A stretch of 64,000 nucleotides of DNA from JAGVPT01 sp964439265 (GTDB lineage Bacteria; Bacteroidota; Ignavibacteria; UBA10030; UBA8401), in contig CAYTOA010000002.1 of NCBI GenBank assembly GCA_964439265.1, positions 1-64,000 on the forward strand, read 5' to 3'. This document shows positions 17,645-26,906 of the stretch, piece by piece (positions within the stretch are counted from its first letter, which is position 1; each line of letters begins with the position of its first letter). The notes under the pieces are model-generated. The model had not been told where the DNA came from. It saw only the letters and a list, made by a program, of their open reading frames with translations, and made no database searches. A program made the position numbers and the translations under genes.

Positions 17645-18163
17645 TCAGAGAGGTTTGCCCGGTTCCTCGAGCATTTTCTGCAATATGTGAACGTCCAGTA
17701 ATTTTCCGAATTTCCGGCCCACCTGTTTCATCGTCCCGACATGTGTAAAGCCCGCGCTTTCGTTGAGATGCAAACTCTCCTTGCTTCCTTCGGCCACGCG
17801 CGCGATAAGCGTATGAAAATGCAGTTTGCGGGCTTCTTCGATAATGGCTTCCTTAAGCATTCGCCCGATGCCTCGGCCGCGTCGCTCGGCCTGTACGTAA
17901 AAAGACGTTTCTGCCGTGTCATCATACGCAGGGCGATCCGACCATCTGCTCAATGAAGCCCAGCCGACAATCTTTCCTTCGACAACCGCGACTAAAATAG
18001 GATGCCGGTCATCATGAGCCATGAACCATTCCATGCGCTCCGCCGTTGTCTTCGGTTCGGTGTCGAATGTCGCCGTCGTCGTGAGAATTGCCTCATTATA
18101 TATTGTCGTGATCCCCTCGACATCATCCGAGAGAGCACGCCTGATTTGGATTGATAAGCTCAT
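17645..18163 (-). CDS. GNAT-family N-acetyltransferase (phosphinothricin acetyltransferase-like)
   Basis: About 172 residues with the PAT/YncA-type layout: the N-terminal segment IYNEAILTTTATFDTEPKT, then WASLSRWSDRPAYDDTAETS, and the acetyl-CoA loop RRGRGIGRMLKEAIIEEA. Members acetylate small amines such as phosphinothricin or methionine analogues; the substrate here is unknown. The start MSLSIQIRRA at 18163, with AGAAG upstream, is preferred over the TTG at 18190 that would overlap the next gene. It is the last gene of a minus-strand pair with the TMEM175-like gene. Confidence 0.82.
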   Translation of the reverse strand: MSLSIQIRRALSDDVEGITTIYNEAILTTTATFDTEPKTTAERMEWFMAHDDRHPILVAVVEGKIVGWASLSRWSDRPAYDDTAETSFYVQAERRGRGIGRMLKEAIIEEARKLHFHTLIARVAEGSKESLHLNESAGFTHVGTMKQVGRKFGKLLDVHILQKMLEEPGKPL

Positions 18164-18179
18164 TCTTCTGAACCCTGCA

Positions 18180-18755
18180 TCATTGAACAAGTGTTTTTTC
18201 GATCCGCTTGTCCGGGATAAGCCACATTATCGCAACGAGAACGTACATCGCGCCGGCGATCCAGGAGTTGAGGAACGAAAGTACGATTGCTGCGGCGTAG
18301 ATAACGACCGAAATTTTCCCTTTGAAATCACTCCCGAGGGCAGTAGCCAGCGCCGAGTCTTTGCTGTGGATCGACAGAAGCGAACGCGTGAGGATATAAT
18401 AAGCGATCGCTGAGAACAAAAGGACGAAGCCATAGAGAGCGACAGGGCCGGATGCAAATTGGTTTTCGCCCATCCACCCGGTGACAAATGGGGTCAATGA
18501 CAACCAGAATAATAGGTGAAGATTTGCCCAAAGGACGCGGCCGTCAACATGCTTAACAGCCTGAAGAAGATGATGGTGGTTATTCCAGTATATGCCGAGA
18601 AACACGAAGCTCAAAGCATAACTCAGGAATGTTGAGGCAAGCGGGAACAGCGCAGTTAAGTCCGCGCCGTGAGGGATCTTCAATTCAAGTACCATGATCG
18701 TGATAATAATGGCGATGACGCCATCGCTGAAAGCTTCCAGCCGTCCTTTAGTCAT
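18180..18755 (-). CDS. TMEM175-family (DUF1211) membrane protein, putative potassium channel
   Basis: A 191-residue inner-membrane protein with six predicted helices. It starts with the family signature RLEAFSDGVIAIIITIMVLE (R-x3-FSD in helix 1) at about residues 5-24; in bacterial TMEM175 the helix-1 residues line a potassium pore. A second conserved segment, FLGIYWNNHHHLLQAV, lies near residue 54. Bacterial members are weakly selective K+ channels. It is 16 bp upstream of the GNAT gene. The regulatory signal is unknown. Confidence 0.85.
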   Translation of the reverse strand: MTKGRLEAFSDGVIAIIITIMVLELKIPHGADLTALFPLASTFLSYALSFVFLGIYWNNHHHLLQAVKHVDGRVLWANLHLLFWLSLTPFVTGWMGENQFASGPVALYGFVLLFSAIAYYILTRSLLSIHSKDSALATALGSDFKGKISVVIYAAAIVLSFLNSWIAGAMYVLVAIMWLIPDKRIEKTLVQ

Positions 18756-18854
18756 TGATCGGTTGTATGCTGAGTAATTGTTGATAGTTGATGTGTACTA
18801 CTGAACAAAGACTGAATGGAGATCGCAATTGCCAAGAGCAAATTGCCGCCTTGT

Positions 18855-19268
18855 TCATTCTTTTGATTCCAAATAGTTGAATTGGTCGTTGAACCGGATA
18901 TACGATAGGAACCAAAACGACCTCGGCTTATAGAAATAGAATTCCCACACCGTCGCATTCTTCTCTTGTTTTAATACATACACAAGACGAACTATGGAAG
19001 TTCCGAAGCTCTCTTCGTGAATCAGCTCAAATCCAAGCATGCTTCCGTAGAGAGGGAGAAGTTTCTCTGTCTGATTCTTTAGGTTTGTCACTGCTTGCGG
19101 GTTTTCTGTGGAGAGTGATGAACCATTTAATAACTCGCCGTACGAAGCGTCGTACCGTCCCCGCGGAAGAGAACTCAAAAATTGTTCGACGATCGTTTTG
19201 GGAGTCGACTCGCCCGCGACAGCGGTCAAAGGCAGCATTATTATCAGCAGTAGCCCAGATATCTTCAT
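18855..19268 (-). CDS. Small secreted protein of unknown function
   Basis: A 137-residue protein with an N-terminal signal peptide (MKISGLLLIIMLPLTAVAGE, cleavage probably after AVAG). The rest is soluble, with aromatic-rich beta strands such as VWEFYFYKPRSFWFLSYIRF at about residues 106-125. I do not recognise a family. The Shine-Dalgarno GAGGAG is strong and well placed, which supports a real gene. It is 99 bp from the TMEM175 gene on the same strand and may be independent of it. Confidence 0.65.
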   Translation of the reverse strand: MKISGLLLIIMLPLTAVAGESTPKTIVEQFLSSLPRGRYDASYGELLNGSSLSTENPQAVTNLKNQTEKLLPLYGSMLGFELIHEESFGTSIVRLVYVLKQEKNATVWEFYFYKPRSFWFLSYIRFNDQFNYLESKE

Positions 19269-19343
19269 GGTAACTCCTCATGATGAAATTGAAGTATGCT
19301 ATCGTCACATTCGATCGGTGTATGCTATCATGTTTCACACAAC

Positions 19344-19934
19344 TTAGCCAACCTGCCGTACGGCCATGAACTCTCCGTTGCCTATCGGGACCACGCTTGT
19401 CCTGAATTCGGCATCGCCGTTCACGAGCGTGATAAAAGGCGCCATTTGTTCGGGGTGAGAGGTTGCATTATCGACAACCAGCAACCCCCCGGGACGGAGC
19501 ACTCGCCGAATATGCTTCCACCAGCGGGGATACTCGGCCCGTTCGGAATCAAGAAAAATGAAATCGGATGATCCGTTCTCAAGGCGTTCGAGTACGCTCC
19601 CGGCATCTTCCTCGACAAGCGTGATCACCGAGGACACGCCGGCTCGCGCAAAGTTTGCGGCTGCCAGCTTGAGTTTGATCTGTGAAAAGTCTACGGACAT
19701 GACTGCCCCGCCGATGTCTCTCGCCGCCTCCGCGAGCCAGAGTGTTGAATATCCATTAGAGGTGCCAACCTCAAGCACGCGGCGGGCTGACATTGCCCGC
19801 ACAAGCACTGATAAGAACTCGCCTGTATCACGCGTAATATTGAGCATCCGTTGAGAATACTCGCTATGCGCGGCGTCATTCGCTTTGCCGAACTCCTCAA
19901 GGTCAGCTTTCAATGATTGAAGTTGGTTATTCAT
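19344..19934 (-). CDS. O-methyltransferase (class I SAM-dependent, family 3 type)
   Basis: About 196 residues. Motif I VLEVGTSNGYSTLWLAEAA at about residues 57-75 binds SAM. VMSVDFSQ is motif II, SSDFIFLDSERAEYPRWW is the metal-binding/catechol-OMT-like segment, and RPGGLLVVDNATSHP is at about 150-164. The family methylates catechols and related small hydroxyl compounds; the substrate is unknown. The start at 19934 (MNNQLQSLKADLEEF) is chosen because the open frame upstream has no family resemblance and overlaps the preceding gene. The SMR-like gene ends 8 bp before it. Confidence 0.85.
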   Translation of the reverse strand: MNNQLQSLKADLEEFGKANDAAHSEYSQRMLNITRDTGEFLSVLVRAMSARRVLEVGTSNGYSTLWLAEAARDIGGAVMSVDFSQIKLKLAAANFARAGVSSVITLVEEDAGSVLERLENGSSDFIFLDSERAEYPRWWKHIRRVLRPGGLLVVDNATSHPEQMAPFITLVNGDAEFRTSVVPIGNGEFMAVRQVG

Positions 19935-19942
19935 AAAATGAA

Positions 19943-20266
19943 TTATCTCTGTCCAAATTGTATGATCAAGCCCCCTACAACGATTACTGCTAGCCCGATC
20001 CATGTTGACGATGGAATACCCTCCTTGAAGACCAGGCGGCCGAAAAGGATGCTGACAACAGCGAAGATCCCGATATACACTCCCATCAATTTTGAGAAAT
20101 CCCATTTCACACTGTTGACAACAAGGCCGTAACATCCGAGCGTCAAGATCCCAAATGCGATCAGCAAGAGGCCGGAACCCCGCAGCCCCTTGCGGATTAA
20201 TGCGTCTCCGCTCACTTCCATAAGTGCGGCAACAATGAATATACCCCATGAGATGACATTGTCCAT
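19943..20266 (-). CDS. Small four-helix DMT/SMR-like transporter
   Basis: A 107-residue hydrophobic protein with four transmembrane helices. A glutamate sits in helix 1 (IFIVAALMEVSGDALIRKG), the place of the essential Glu in small multidrug resistance transporters. The C-terminus WIGLAVIVVGGLIIQFGQR is typical of EamA/SMR proteins. The likely role is efflux or exchange of a small cation or metabolite as a dimer. It lies between the TonB receptor and the O-methyltransferase genes on the minus strand with short spacers, possibly one transcript. Confidence 0.7.
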   Translation of the reverse strand: MDNVISWGIFIVAALMEVSGDALIRKGLRGSGLLLIAFGILTLGCYGLVVNSVKWDFSKLMGVYIGIFAVVSILFGRLVFKEGIPSSTWIGLAVIVVGGLIIQFGQR

Positions 20267-20300
20267 GATGAGCTTGTATTTTGTGAAAGATGTGATTGGC

Positions 20301-22571
20301 CTAGAACAAGACGTCGAAATTCACTCTCACGCCTCGCGCGGGCTGCGGAACGAAGTCTTTGATCACGCTAAGATTGTCGCGATAGACCTGGTTCAAAAGA
20401 TTGTCGCAATGAACACTCAGCGTGTGCTCAATTCCGCCATGAGCGAAACGAATCCCAGCCCCAAGATTGACAACGCCGTACCCTGCAGTCGGAGTATCGC
20501 CGTCGCCGAGACGCGTTTGCTTTGCGGCAAGACGCCATTCAATGATGCCGGAGAACGCCGCATCCTGGTAATTCATTCTAAGGAGGCCGCGCATTGGCGG
20601 CGTGAATGGAAGGGGAACGTTGTTCCTGGTATCCTCTGCATTGACATAATCGATGCTGGCTCGTACGGCAATTTTCTGAACAGGCTGCACTACGATCAAT
20701 GCTTCAAATCCTTCCAACCGCGCATCAGTTGCTGCGAATTGGCGGACGGGGAACGCCTGCAATGTATCGCCATTCAGAAATGCATAGATATAATTGTTGA
20801 TAAAATTAACATATGGAGATATTTCAATTTCAACATTATTGAAAGTTCCCTTTAACGATGCGTCGATGCCGAAGCCGGTTTCGGGAGTGAGGTCAGCGTT
20901 GCCGATTGAATAAGTGGCGCTCGCTGCGTCGAGGCCGTTTGCAAAAAGTTCTTGAACGGTTGGGGGACGGAAGGACCGGGCAAGGCTCAACGATGCGGTC
21001 ACCTCATTCGTCACCTTCTCAATCGCACCTGCCGATGCCGTTACGGCGTTCGACGATCGGGAAACGTTTAGCACCTGGAATACTGAATCAGTCGACGAGG
21101 CATACGGTGTCGTATGAATGCGGTTGATGTCGTAACGGATTCCAAGCTGGAAGCGTGTCCTTTCATCGGCGAGATACTCTTCATACGCATATCCGGCAAC
21201 GCCAGTTGTGATCGAATTGGGCCCTAACGGCATATCCCCCTCAATAGTAAGGTTTTCAATGTCGGTCCACAATCCGACGACTCCCTGGAATTTATCAAAT
21301 TGGTGTTCTTCGAGTTGAAGGGTTGCGTTGAATGCCTGTTTATGAAATTCATTCGCTTGCGGGTCGGAGATGCCGGTAGAGTCTTCGGCCGTCGGGAATT
21401 CAGAGTGCCGGTAATCGACATAATTTGCCGAAAGTCTGACTTGCTTGAACAGTGAACCGTCTAGAACAAACAGGCCGCGCATCTCGAGTGAATTCTTGTA
21501 CTGGGTGATCCGCGAGGTGGCCGGCGGAACATTCATCCAATTTGCATTCGGCGGCACACCGGGAATTCCGTAATTCATTTCGTAATGTTTCCCGCCTATG
21601 CCGATCATACCGAAATCGTTTTGATAGGAATATCCGATACTTCCTTCCTGGGTATGGTCGAATGACTGCGGCATGCGGGTAAGATCGAATTCCTGACCGC
21701 TTGCAGGGTCGGCGTATTCGCCCCCAGGAATGCGTATGTCCTGGGAATGAAGTCCTCCGGCAGAGATCCCAAAAGCATGGCCGGCATCGCTGTAGACTCC
21801 GTCAAAGTAGCCGGCGTATTCATCGCTCACAGAATTCCCTTCAACTGAAACCCTTCCCGAGAACGGATCGGACGAGTACTCCGGGATCGTGTTCGTGACA
21901 ACGTTTACCAACCCTCCGATCGTGCTCGGACCGTATAGAATAGCAGCAGGGCCCCGCACAACATCGATTTGTGAAATGCTGAGCGCATCGATCGGCACGG
22001 CATGTGCCGGGTCGTACGTGGAAATATCGCCGGTGCGGAGCCCGTTTTCGAGGATCAACACACGGTTGTCGGAAAGTCCGCGAAGGATGGGGCGGGAGGG
22101 AGCAGACCCGTTACCGCGAACGCTTACGCCGGGGAGATCCGATATTTTTTCGGCGAAGCTTGAGCCGGGATTATCGTGCAATTCCAGCATCGACCTCGAT
22201 TCGGCTGATTGATACTGGTCATCCGCGGTGCGCGCGTACGGCGATGCCGAAACGACGACTTCTTCGATGCCGATCGCTGATTCGTGAAGCGCGAACGACG
22301 TCTCGGCAGATGGGCCGTCAACCAAGACATTATTTGTCGCAGAGGCATAGCCGATGACGTGCACGAATACTCTGTAAGTCCCATTCGGCACATTTGTGAA
22401 GATCACCTGACCGTGCGCATCGGAATGATCAACTCGATCAAGTTCCAAAAGCCGGACTGTGGCGCCAACGATTGGTTTGTCTGACGCGTTAACAACTACT
22501 GTGAGCTGCTGGGAATAAAGAAATGCAGACCCGAAAAGGACGGCGAAGAAAATGAATATCGAATGTCTCAA
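20301..22571 (-). CDS. TonB-dependent outer-membrane receptor with N-terminal carboxypeptidase-like domain
   Basis: A 756-residue outer-membrane protein. It has a signal peptide (residues 1-20, ending FLYSQ), then a CarboxypepD_reg-like domain at about 22-105 (VGATVRLLELDRVDHSDAHG, GTYRVFVHVIGYAS). The plug domain runs about 120-235 (ISDLPGVSVRGNGSAPSRPI, VVRGPAAILYGPSTIGGLVN), and a 22-strand barrel ends in RGVRVNFDVLF with the terminal Phe. The substrate is unknown; iron, zinc or copper chelates are common for this layout. The start is TTG at 22569-22571 with AGGAG eight bases upstream, and no closer ATG fits the signal peptide. A Fur-like sequence lies just upstream (22586-22601). Confidence 0.92.
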   Translation of the reverse strand: MRHSIFIFFAVLFGSAFLYSQQLTVVVNASDKPIVGATVRLLELDRVDHSDAHGQVIFTNVPNGTYRVFVHVIGYASATNNVLVDGPSAETSFALHESAIGIEEVVVSASPYARTADDQYQSAESRSMLELHDNPGSSFAEKISDLPGVSVRGNGSAPSRPILRGLSDNRVLILENGLRTGDISTYDPAHAVPIDALSISQIDVVRGPAAILYGPSTIGGLVNVVTNTIPEYSSDPFSGRVSVEGNSVSDEYAGYFDGVYSDAGHAFGISAGGLHSQDIRIPGGEYADPASGQEFDLTRMPQSFDHTQEGSIGYSYQNDFGMIGIGGKHYEMNYGIPGVPPNANWMNVPPATSRITQYKNSLEMRGLFVLDGSLFKQVRLSANYVDYRHSEFPTAEDSTGISDPQANEFHKQAFNATLQLEEHQFDKFQGVVGLWTDIENLTIEGDMPLGPNSITTGVAGYAYEEYLADERTRFQLGIRYDINRIHTTPYASSTDSVFQVLNVSRSSNAVTASAGAIEKVTNEVTASLSLARSFRPPTVQELFANGLDAASATYSIGNADLTPETGFGIDASLKGTFNNVEIEISPYVNFINNYIYAFLNGDTLQAFPVRQFAATDARLEGFEALIVVQPVQKIAVRASIDYVNAEDTRNNVPLPFTPPMRGLLRMNYQDAAFSGIIEWRLAAKQTRLGDGDTPTAGYGVVNLGAGIRFAHGGIEHTLSVHCDNLLNQVYRDNLSVIKDFVPQPARGVRVNFDVLF

Positions 22572-22585
22572 GAAATAAACTCCTA

Positions 22586-22601
22586 AAATGCATTATCATT
22601 T
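22586..22601 (-). promoter_or_regulatory. Possible Fur-family operator upstream of the TonB receptor
   Basis: On the minus strand AAATGATAATGCATTT contains AATGATAAT, nine bases identical to the core of the classical Fur box. It lies immediately ahead of the Shine-Dalgarno of the receptor gene. Weak, context-based call. Confidence 0.35.
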
Positions 22602-22652
22602 GAAAGCGGCTATCAAGATTGCGTCAAGGGATTTTCATTGGAAAGGATTATG

Positions 22653-23141
22653 CTATTTTGCCGGCGGGGAATCTCGGGGGAGATCTACGGTGTCGCCTAC
22701 ATGTATCCGCCCATTCTCAAGAATATCAGCGCGCAGGCCTCCTTTTTCCTTCAAGTATTCTTTTACCCGCCAGCCGCTCAATCGCTGAAGGTGTGCGCAT
22801 GGATGGCACAATCTAACGCCAAGCAGCCTGATATTGCCGATCATGAATTCCCGCCCGACAAGGTCATTAATGCGAATCCCCTGCGTCAATACATTTCTTC
22901 GAAGTAGTGCCGGGTTGACCTCTTTATGAATACTGTTCTGGAGGAGGTCAACATTCTCCATTTCAATGAGAGTTACTTCACGCCCGGGTCCATGCGGCTC
23001 TGCGTCAGAAAAAGTCCCTGAATTCGTAAAATAGCGGTCGCCCACGAGGCCTCGGTGCGCGACCACTTCGACAGATTTAACCGACTTCGGTTTTTTCTCT
23101 TTCTTCCCTGCAATAAAAATTCCTACGACTTTGCCAGCCAT
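22653..23141 (-). CDS. MOSC domain-containing protein
   Basis: About 162 residues covering one MOSC domain, the C-terminal sulfur-carrier fold of molybdenum cofactor sulfurases and YiiM-like proteins. Seen: VEVVAHRGLVGDRYF at about 26-40, GREVTLIEMENVD, LLRRNVLTQGIRINDLVGRE, and the conserved cysteine segment GVRLCHPCAHL. It could take part in sulfur or N-hydroxylated base handling; the substrate is unknown. The start at 23141 (MAGKVVGIFIAGK) is preferred because the upstream open frame is unrelated to the family. Confidence 0.85.
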   Translation of the reverse strand: MAGKVVGIFIAGKKEKKPKSVKSVEVVAHRGLVGDRYFTNSGTFSDAEPHGPGREVTLIEMENVDLLQNSIHKEVNPALLRRNVLTQGIRINDLVGREFMIGNIRLLGVRLCHPCAHLQRLSGWRVKEYLKEKGGLRADILENGRIHVGDTVDLPRDSPPAK

Positions 23142-23410
23142 TCTTCGTCCTGTTCCGAGTTTCTGTGGGAAATTTGTTAAGCGGGGAAAATACGCTTCAT
23201 CTGCCGAATTCAATGCCAATTTAATTAGCTTTTGAAGAATATGCAAACAGATCCAAGCCAGGCTCGGATATCCTGGTTCGATGGACATGGGCGCGGGTAA
23301 GCGACGGATGCTCACTTTTCTCAATCGAATAATTTCGCGTTTCGGAATTATGCAAACAAGGTGTGTGCGGTTGATCAATAAATTGGTAGAAGTGGTACGT
23401 TTCCCATCAA
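23142..23410. other. Divergent intergenic region, no gene supported
   Basis: Together with the der promoter and leader, about 358 bp separate the divergent MOSC and der genes. No RNA gene, repeat or small ORF with a ribosome binding site was found here. Confidence 0.4.
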
Positions 23411-23439
23411 TTGAAAGTCTCCCCGTTTTTGTCTATTAT
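23411..23439 (+). promoter_or_regulatory. Promoter of der
   Basis: TTGAAA at 23411-23416, 17-bp spacer, TATTAT at 23434-23439. The expected leader before the ATG at 23500 is about 54 bases. Confidence 0.65.
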
Positions 23440-23499
23440 ATACATGATTATGGCGGTATCTGGCATGATACGCTTCACATCACTAAACGGGCACCAAGA

Positions 23500-24819
23500 A
23501 TGTCGAATCATCTCATAGCAATTATCGGCCGCCCGAACGTCGGCAAGTCGACGTTATTCAACCGGATTGTCGGATCGCAGGATGCGATCGTGCACGACCA
23601 GCCGGGAGTTACGCGAGATCGACATTATGCGTCGGCCCAGTGGTGCGGGAAATCCTTCACGTTGATCGATACTGGGGGATTTGTCCCAAAATCGGAAGAG
23701 TTGTTCGAGAAGGCGATCCGCGAGCAATCGCACATTGCAATTGACGAAGCCGACGAGATCATTTTCGTTGTCGACGCAAAGGAGGGAATCACGCATATCG
23801 ACAAAGAGATTGCGTCGATTTTGCGGAAGACCAACAAGCAGGTGATTTTGGTCGCAAATAAGATTGACAACGCGGCCTCGGAGTATGAATCGGCACAATT
23901 TCATTCGTTAGGTCTTGGCGATCCAACCTCGGTGTCCGCTCTCGGCGGAAGACAAATCGGCGATTTTCTCGACGTCATCACCAAAAATATTCCGGCAAAC
24001 GGCAAAGATGAGCCCGACGACACACGCCTGAAGCTCGCGATCATCGGGAAGCCGAACGTCGGTAAATCATCGCTGGTGAACGCTATCATCGGCGAAGACC
24101 GGACCATTGTAACGCCTATTGCGGGTACCACGCGCGACCCGATCGATACGGTGCTGAAACATTATGGGGAAGAGATCATCCTGATCGACACAGCCGGACT
24201 CATCAAGAAGAAACGGATACGCGAGAGCATCGAATTCTATTCGACCGTACGGACGCTCAAAAGCATTGAGCGGTGCAATGTTGCGGTCGTCCTTTTCGAT
24301 GCCAGCGAAACGATCGAGAAACAGGACCTCATGATCATTCAATCGGTGATCGACCGAAACAGGGGGGCCGTTATCGCGGTGAACAAATGGGATCTTGTCG
24401 CCGATAAGGACAACTCGACCACAAAGAACTTTGAGAAAATGATCCGCGAAAAACTTCGCACGTATGACTATATCCCGCTGGTCTTTATCTCGGCTAAGAC
24501 GAAGCAAAGAATATTCAAGGTTGTCGAAATGGCAAAACTCGTCCATGCGGAGCGGTCAAAGCGCATTGGCACGAGCGAGTTGAACAAAATCTTGCTTGCC
24601 GATATCCTTCACTACCCGCCGTCGACAAAAACCGGCAAGGACGTGAAGCTGAATTACGTGACGCAGGTGAAGACGCTGCCGCCAATCTTTACATTCTTCG
24701 CCAGCGAACCCAAATTGGTGAGCGACAGCTACAAGCGATACCTCGAAAACAAAATCCGTGAACATTGGGGCTTTGTCGGTGTTCCGCTCACGCTTCAGTT
24801 CAGAAGGAAACATGCATGA
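23500..24819 (+). CDS. der: Ribosome biogenesis GTPase Der (EngA)
   Basis: Double GTPase needed for 50S ribosome maturation. A 439-residue protein with two tandem G domains: the first P-loop GRPNVGKSTLFNRI at residues 9-22 with DTGGF and NKID, the second GKPNVGKSSLVNAI at about 181-194 with DTAGL and NKWD. A C-terminal KH-like domain follows (about 350-439, ending PLTLQFRRKHA). The start at 23500 gives the normal MSNHLIAIIGRPNVGKS beginning; the open frame upstream is not Der-like. The stop overlaps the start of the next gene (ATGA). Confidence 0.97.
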   Translation: MSNHLIAIIGRPNVGKSTLFNRIVGSQDAIVHDQPGVTRDRHYASAQWCGKSFTLIDTGGFVPKSEELFEKAIREQSHIAIDEADEIIFVVDAKEGITHIDKEIASILRKTNKQVILVANKIDNAASEYESAQFHSLGLGDPTSVSALGGRQIGDFLDVITKNIPANGKDEPDDTRLKLAIIGKPNVGKSSLVNAIIGEDRTIVTPIAGTTRDPIDTVLKHYGEEIILIDTAGLIKKKRIRESIEFYSTVRTLKSIERCNVAVVLFDASETIEKQDLMIIQSVIDRNRGAVIAVNKWDLVADKDNSTTKNFEKMIREKLRTYDYIPLVFISAKTKQRIFKVVEMAKLVHAERSKRIGTSELNKILLADILHYPPSTKTGKDVKLNYVTQVKTLPPIFTFFASEPKLVSDSYKRYLENKIREHWGFVGVPLTLQFRRKHA

Positions 24820-26186
24820 AACGCCGGATCCTCGTTATCGGAGGATTGGCAGCCGGGCCGAGTGCCGCTGCGAAAGCGAAACGCATTGACCCTGATGCCG
24901 AAGTAGTACTCTTTGAACAGGGAGAGTATATCTCGTACGGCATTTGTGAAATACCCTATCTCGTCAGCGGCGAGATTGAGAACGACAAGAAATTGATTGT
25001 TTTCACTCCTGAGGAGTTGAAGAAAGAAAAGGGAGTTGACGCAAGGGTATTTCATTCCGTCGAAGAAATTCTTCCTTCCCGCAAAGAGATAAAAGTCCGC
25101 AACTTGCAGGATAGGACGAAGGAGCTTCATCGCTACGACAAATTGATTGTTGCGACCGGCTCGTCGCCGAAGTTGTTGAACCTGGAGGGAGACCGGAGCA
25201 GAAACGTCTTTGCAGTAAAACGCCTGGACGATGCCTACGCACTAAAGAAATATGTCGCTGAAGAATGTCCACGTCGAGCCGTTGTCATTGGGGGCGGGTT
25301 CATCGGTCTGGAGATGGCAGAGGCGTTTGTCCGGCGCGGAATCGAAGTGACGATGATCCACAAAGGGACGATGCCTATGTCCGGACTGGAAGAAGGGGGA
25401 AGAAAACTCGTGCTCGAAGAAATCCAGAGGCGCGGCGTAACATTCCTTCCGGAAACGGAAGTTGAGTGGTTTGGTGTTGGAGGAAAAGGGACTGTTGTTG
25501 CGGTGGGGACTGCTGATATGACCGTCGAAACCGATTTGGTTGTCGTTGCAATCGGAGTAGCTCCCAACACTAAACTCGCAAAAGAAGCAGGCATTCAGAT
25601 CGGAACGTTCGGCGGCATACGTGTCAGCGATAGAATGAATGCTGCCAATGCAGAGAGTATCTTCGCCGCCGGCGATTGCTGCGAACTTAGAAATCTGGTT
25701 ACCAAGAAACCCATGTATCAGGCGTTGGCGACGACGGCGAGCAAGACCGGAAGGGTCGCAGGGGAAAATGCCGCAGGCGGAAATGCAAGTTACGGCGGAA
25801 CGATCCGGGCGATCGGAGTGCGGGTGTTCGACAAAGAAGTTGCACACGTTGGACTGAGTTTAAGAGAGGCACATGAAGCGTCCTTTGACGCCGTTTCCCA
25901 TACGATTCAGGCAAAATCGAATGTCGGTATCATGCCCGGTGCGAAGGATATATTCATTACGCTAATCGCAGACAGGAAATCGCGAAAACTCCTCGGCGCG
26001 AACGTCATCGGCGGCGGGGGAGCGATTCTTCGGGCTAACACCCTGGCTGTTGCGATCCGGCACGGAATGTCGATTGACGAAGTCGAGCATTTTGACTTAA
26101 TTTATACGCCTCCGTTCGCTCCGCTGTGGGATGGAATTACGATCGCTGCGGAACAATTGGGTAAAAAGTTAAAAGTGAAAAGTTAG
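24816..26186 (+). CDS. FAD-dependent pyridine nucleotide-disulfide oxidoreductase, CoA-disulfide reductase/NADH oxidase-like
   Basis: A 456-residue flavoprotein. FAD-binding GGLAAGPSAAAKAKR is at about 7-21. SYGICEIPYLVSGE carries a single redox cysteine (near residue 46) in the position used by CoA-disulfide reductases and NADH oxidases/persulfide reductases. The NAD-binding motif VVIGGGFIGLEMAEAF is near 152-167. The second FAD motif SIFAAGDCCELRN is near 283, and a dimerisation domain follows. It probably reduces CoA disulfide, CoA persulfide or oxygen; the sequence does not separate these. It is translationally coupled to der by a four-base overlap. Confidence 0.85.
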   Translation: MKRRILVIGGLAAGPSAAAKAKRIDPDAEVVLFEQGEYISYGICEIPYLVSGEIENDKKLIVFTPEELKKEKGVDARVFHSVEEILPSRKEIKVRNLQDRTKELHRYDKLIVATGSSPKLLNLEGDRSRNVFAVKRLDDAYALKKYVAEECPRRAVVIGGGFIGLEMAEAFVRRGIEVTMIHKGTMPMSGLEEGGRKLVLEEIQRRGVTFLPETEVEWFGVGGKGTVVAVGTADMTVETDLVVVAIGVAPNTKLAKEAGIQIGTFGGIRVSDRMNAANAESIFAAGDCCELRNLVTKKPMYQALATTASKTGRVAGENAAGGNASYGGTIRAIGVRVFDKEVAHVGLSLREAHEASFDAVSHTIQAKSNVGIMPGAKDIFITLIADRKSRKLLGANVIGGGGAILRANTLAVAIRHGMSIDEVEHFDLIYTPPFAPLWDGITIAAEQLGKKLKVKS

Positions 26187-26262
26187 AAGTGAAAAGTGAG
26201 GAACTAATAACTAGTGGTCAACAGCTAACAGCCAACGGCCAATAGCTGCTACTCCTAAGCAA
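26165..26262. repeat. Low-complexity intergenic repeat (AAAAGTTAGAAGTGAAAAGT / CAACAGCTAACAGCC type)
   Basis: GAAAAGT-like units overlap the end of the upstream flavoenzyme gene and are followed by CTAGTGGTCAACAGC, TAACAGCCAACGGCCAATAG. A related GTGAAAAGTTAAAAG array is at 28020-28107. Such sequences are common between genes in several phyla; no function is assigned. Confidence 0.6.
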
Positions 26263-26279
26263 TTGACGACTGTCATCCT

Positions 26280-26906
26280 ATGAAAAATCTCACCGTTGTC
26301 AAACATCCGATCATTCAAAGAGATGTTACGTATCTGCGCGATGCTAAAACGTCGAATGACCAGTTTCGTCATATCCTTTCGCGAATAGCGGGAATGATGG
26401 CGTTCCAGGTAACGAAAGATTTTGCGTTAAAGGAGTTTCCCGTCCAAACCCCGTTGGAAAGGACAAAAGGGTATTCTCTGAAACAGCCGATCGTTGTCGT
26501 GCCCGTGCTTCGCGCAGGGCTCGGGATGGTGGAAGGCTTTCTCAACATCCTCCCGGAAGCCAGGGTCGGACACGTTGGACTGTACCGCAACGAGGAGACT
26601 CTTCAGCCGGTCGATTACTATTCAAAATTTCCGCCGCAAATATCAAAAGCGTTGGTTATCCTCATTGACCCGATGCTGGCCACAGGGGGAAGTGCGACGG
26701 CGGCGATATCCTTTCTCAAAAAGAAAGGGGCAAAGAATATCCGCATTGCGTGTCTCGTTGCCGCTCCGAGCGGAGTGAGGACAGTGGTGAAACATCACCC
26801 GGACGTGCAGATCTTCTGCGCGAGCCTCGATCGTGCTCTCAATGACAAGGGCTATATTCTCCCGGGACTCGGCGATGCGGGGGACAGAATTTTCGGCACA
26901 GAGTGA
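26280..26906 (+). CDS. upp: Uracil phosphoribosyltransferase
   Basis: Salvages uracil to UMP using PRPP. The 208-residue length is exact for Upp. Seen: VVPVLRAGLGMVEGF at about 73-87, the PRPP loop LIDPMLATGGSATAAI at about 128-143, and the uracil-binding C-terminal segment DRALNDKGYILPGLGDAGDR at about 184-203. The product UMP is the effector of the PyrR system at 7329-8007. Its stop overlaps the GTG start of the TPR gene. Confidence 0.96.
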   Translation: MKNLTVVKHPIIQRDVTYLRDAKTSNDQFRHILSRIAGMMAFQVTKDFALKEFPVQTPLERTKGYSLKQPIVVVPVLRAGLGMVEGFLNILPEARVGHVGLYRNEETLQPVDYYSKFPPQISKALVILIDPMLATGGSATAAISFLKKKGAKNIRIACLVAAPSGVRTVVKHHPDVQIFCASLDRALNDKGYILPGLGDAGDRIFGTE

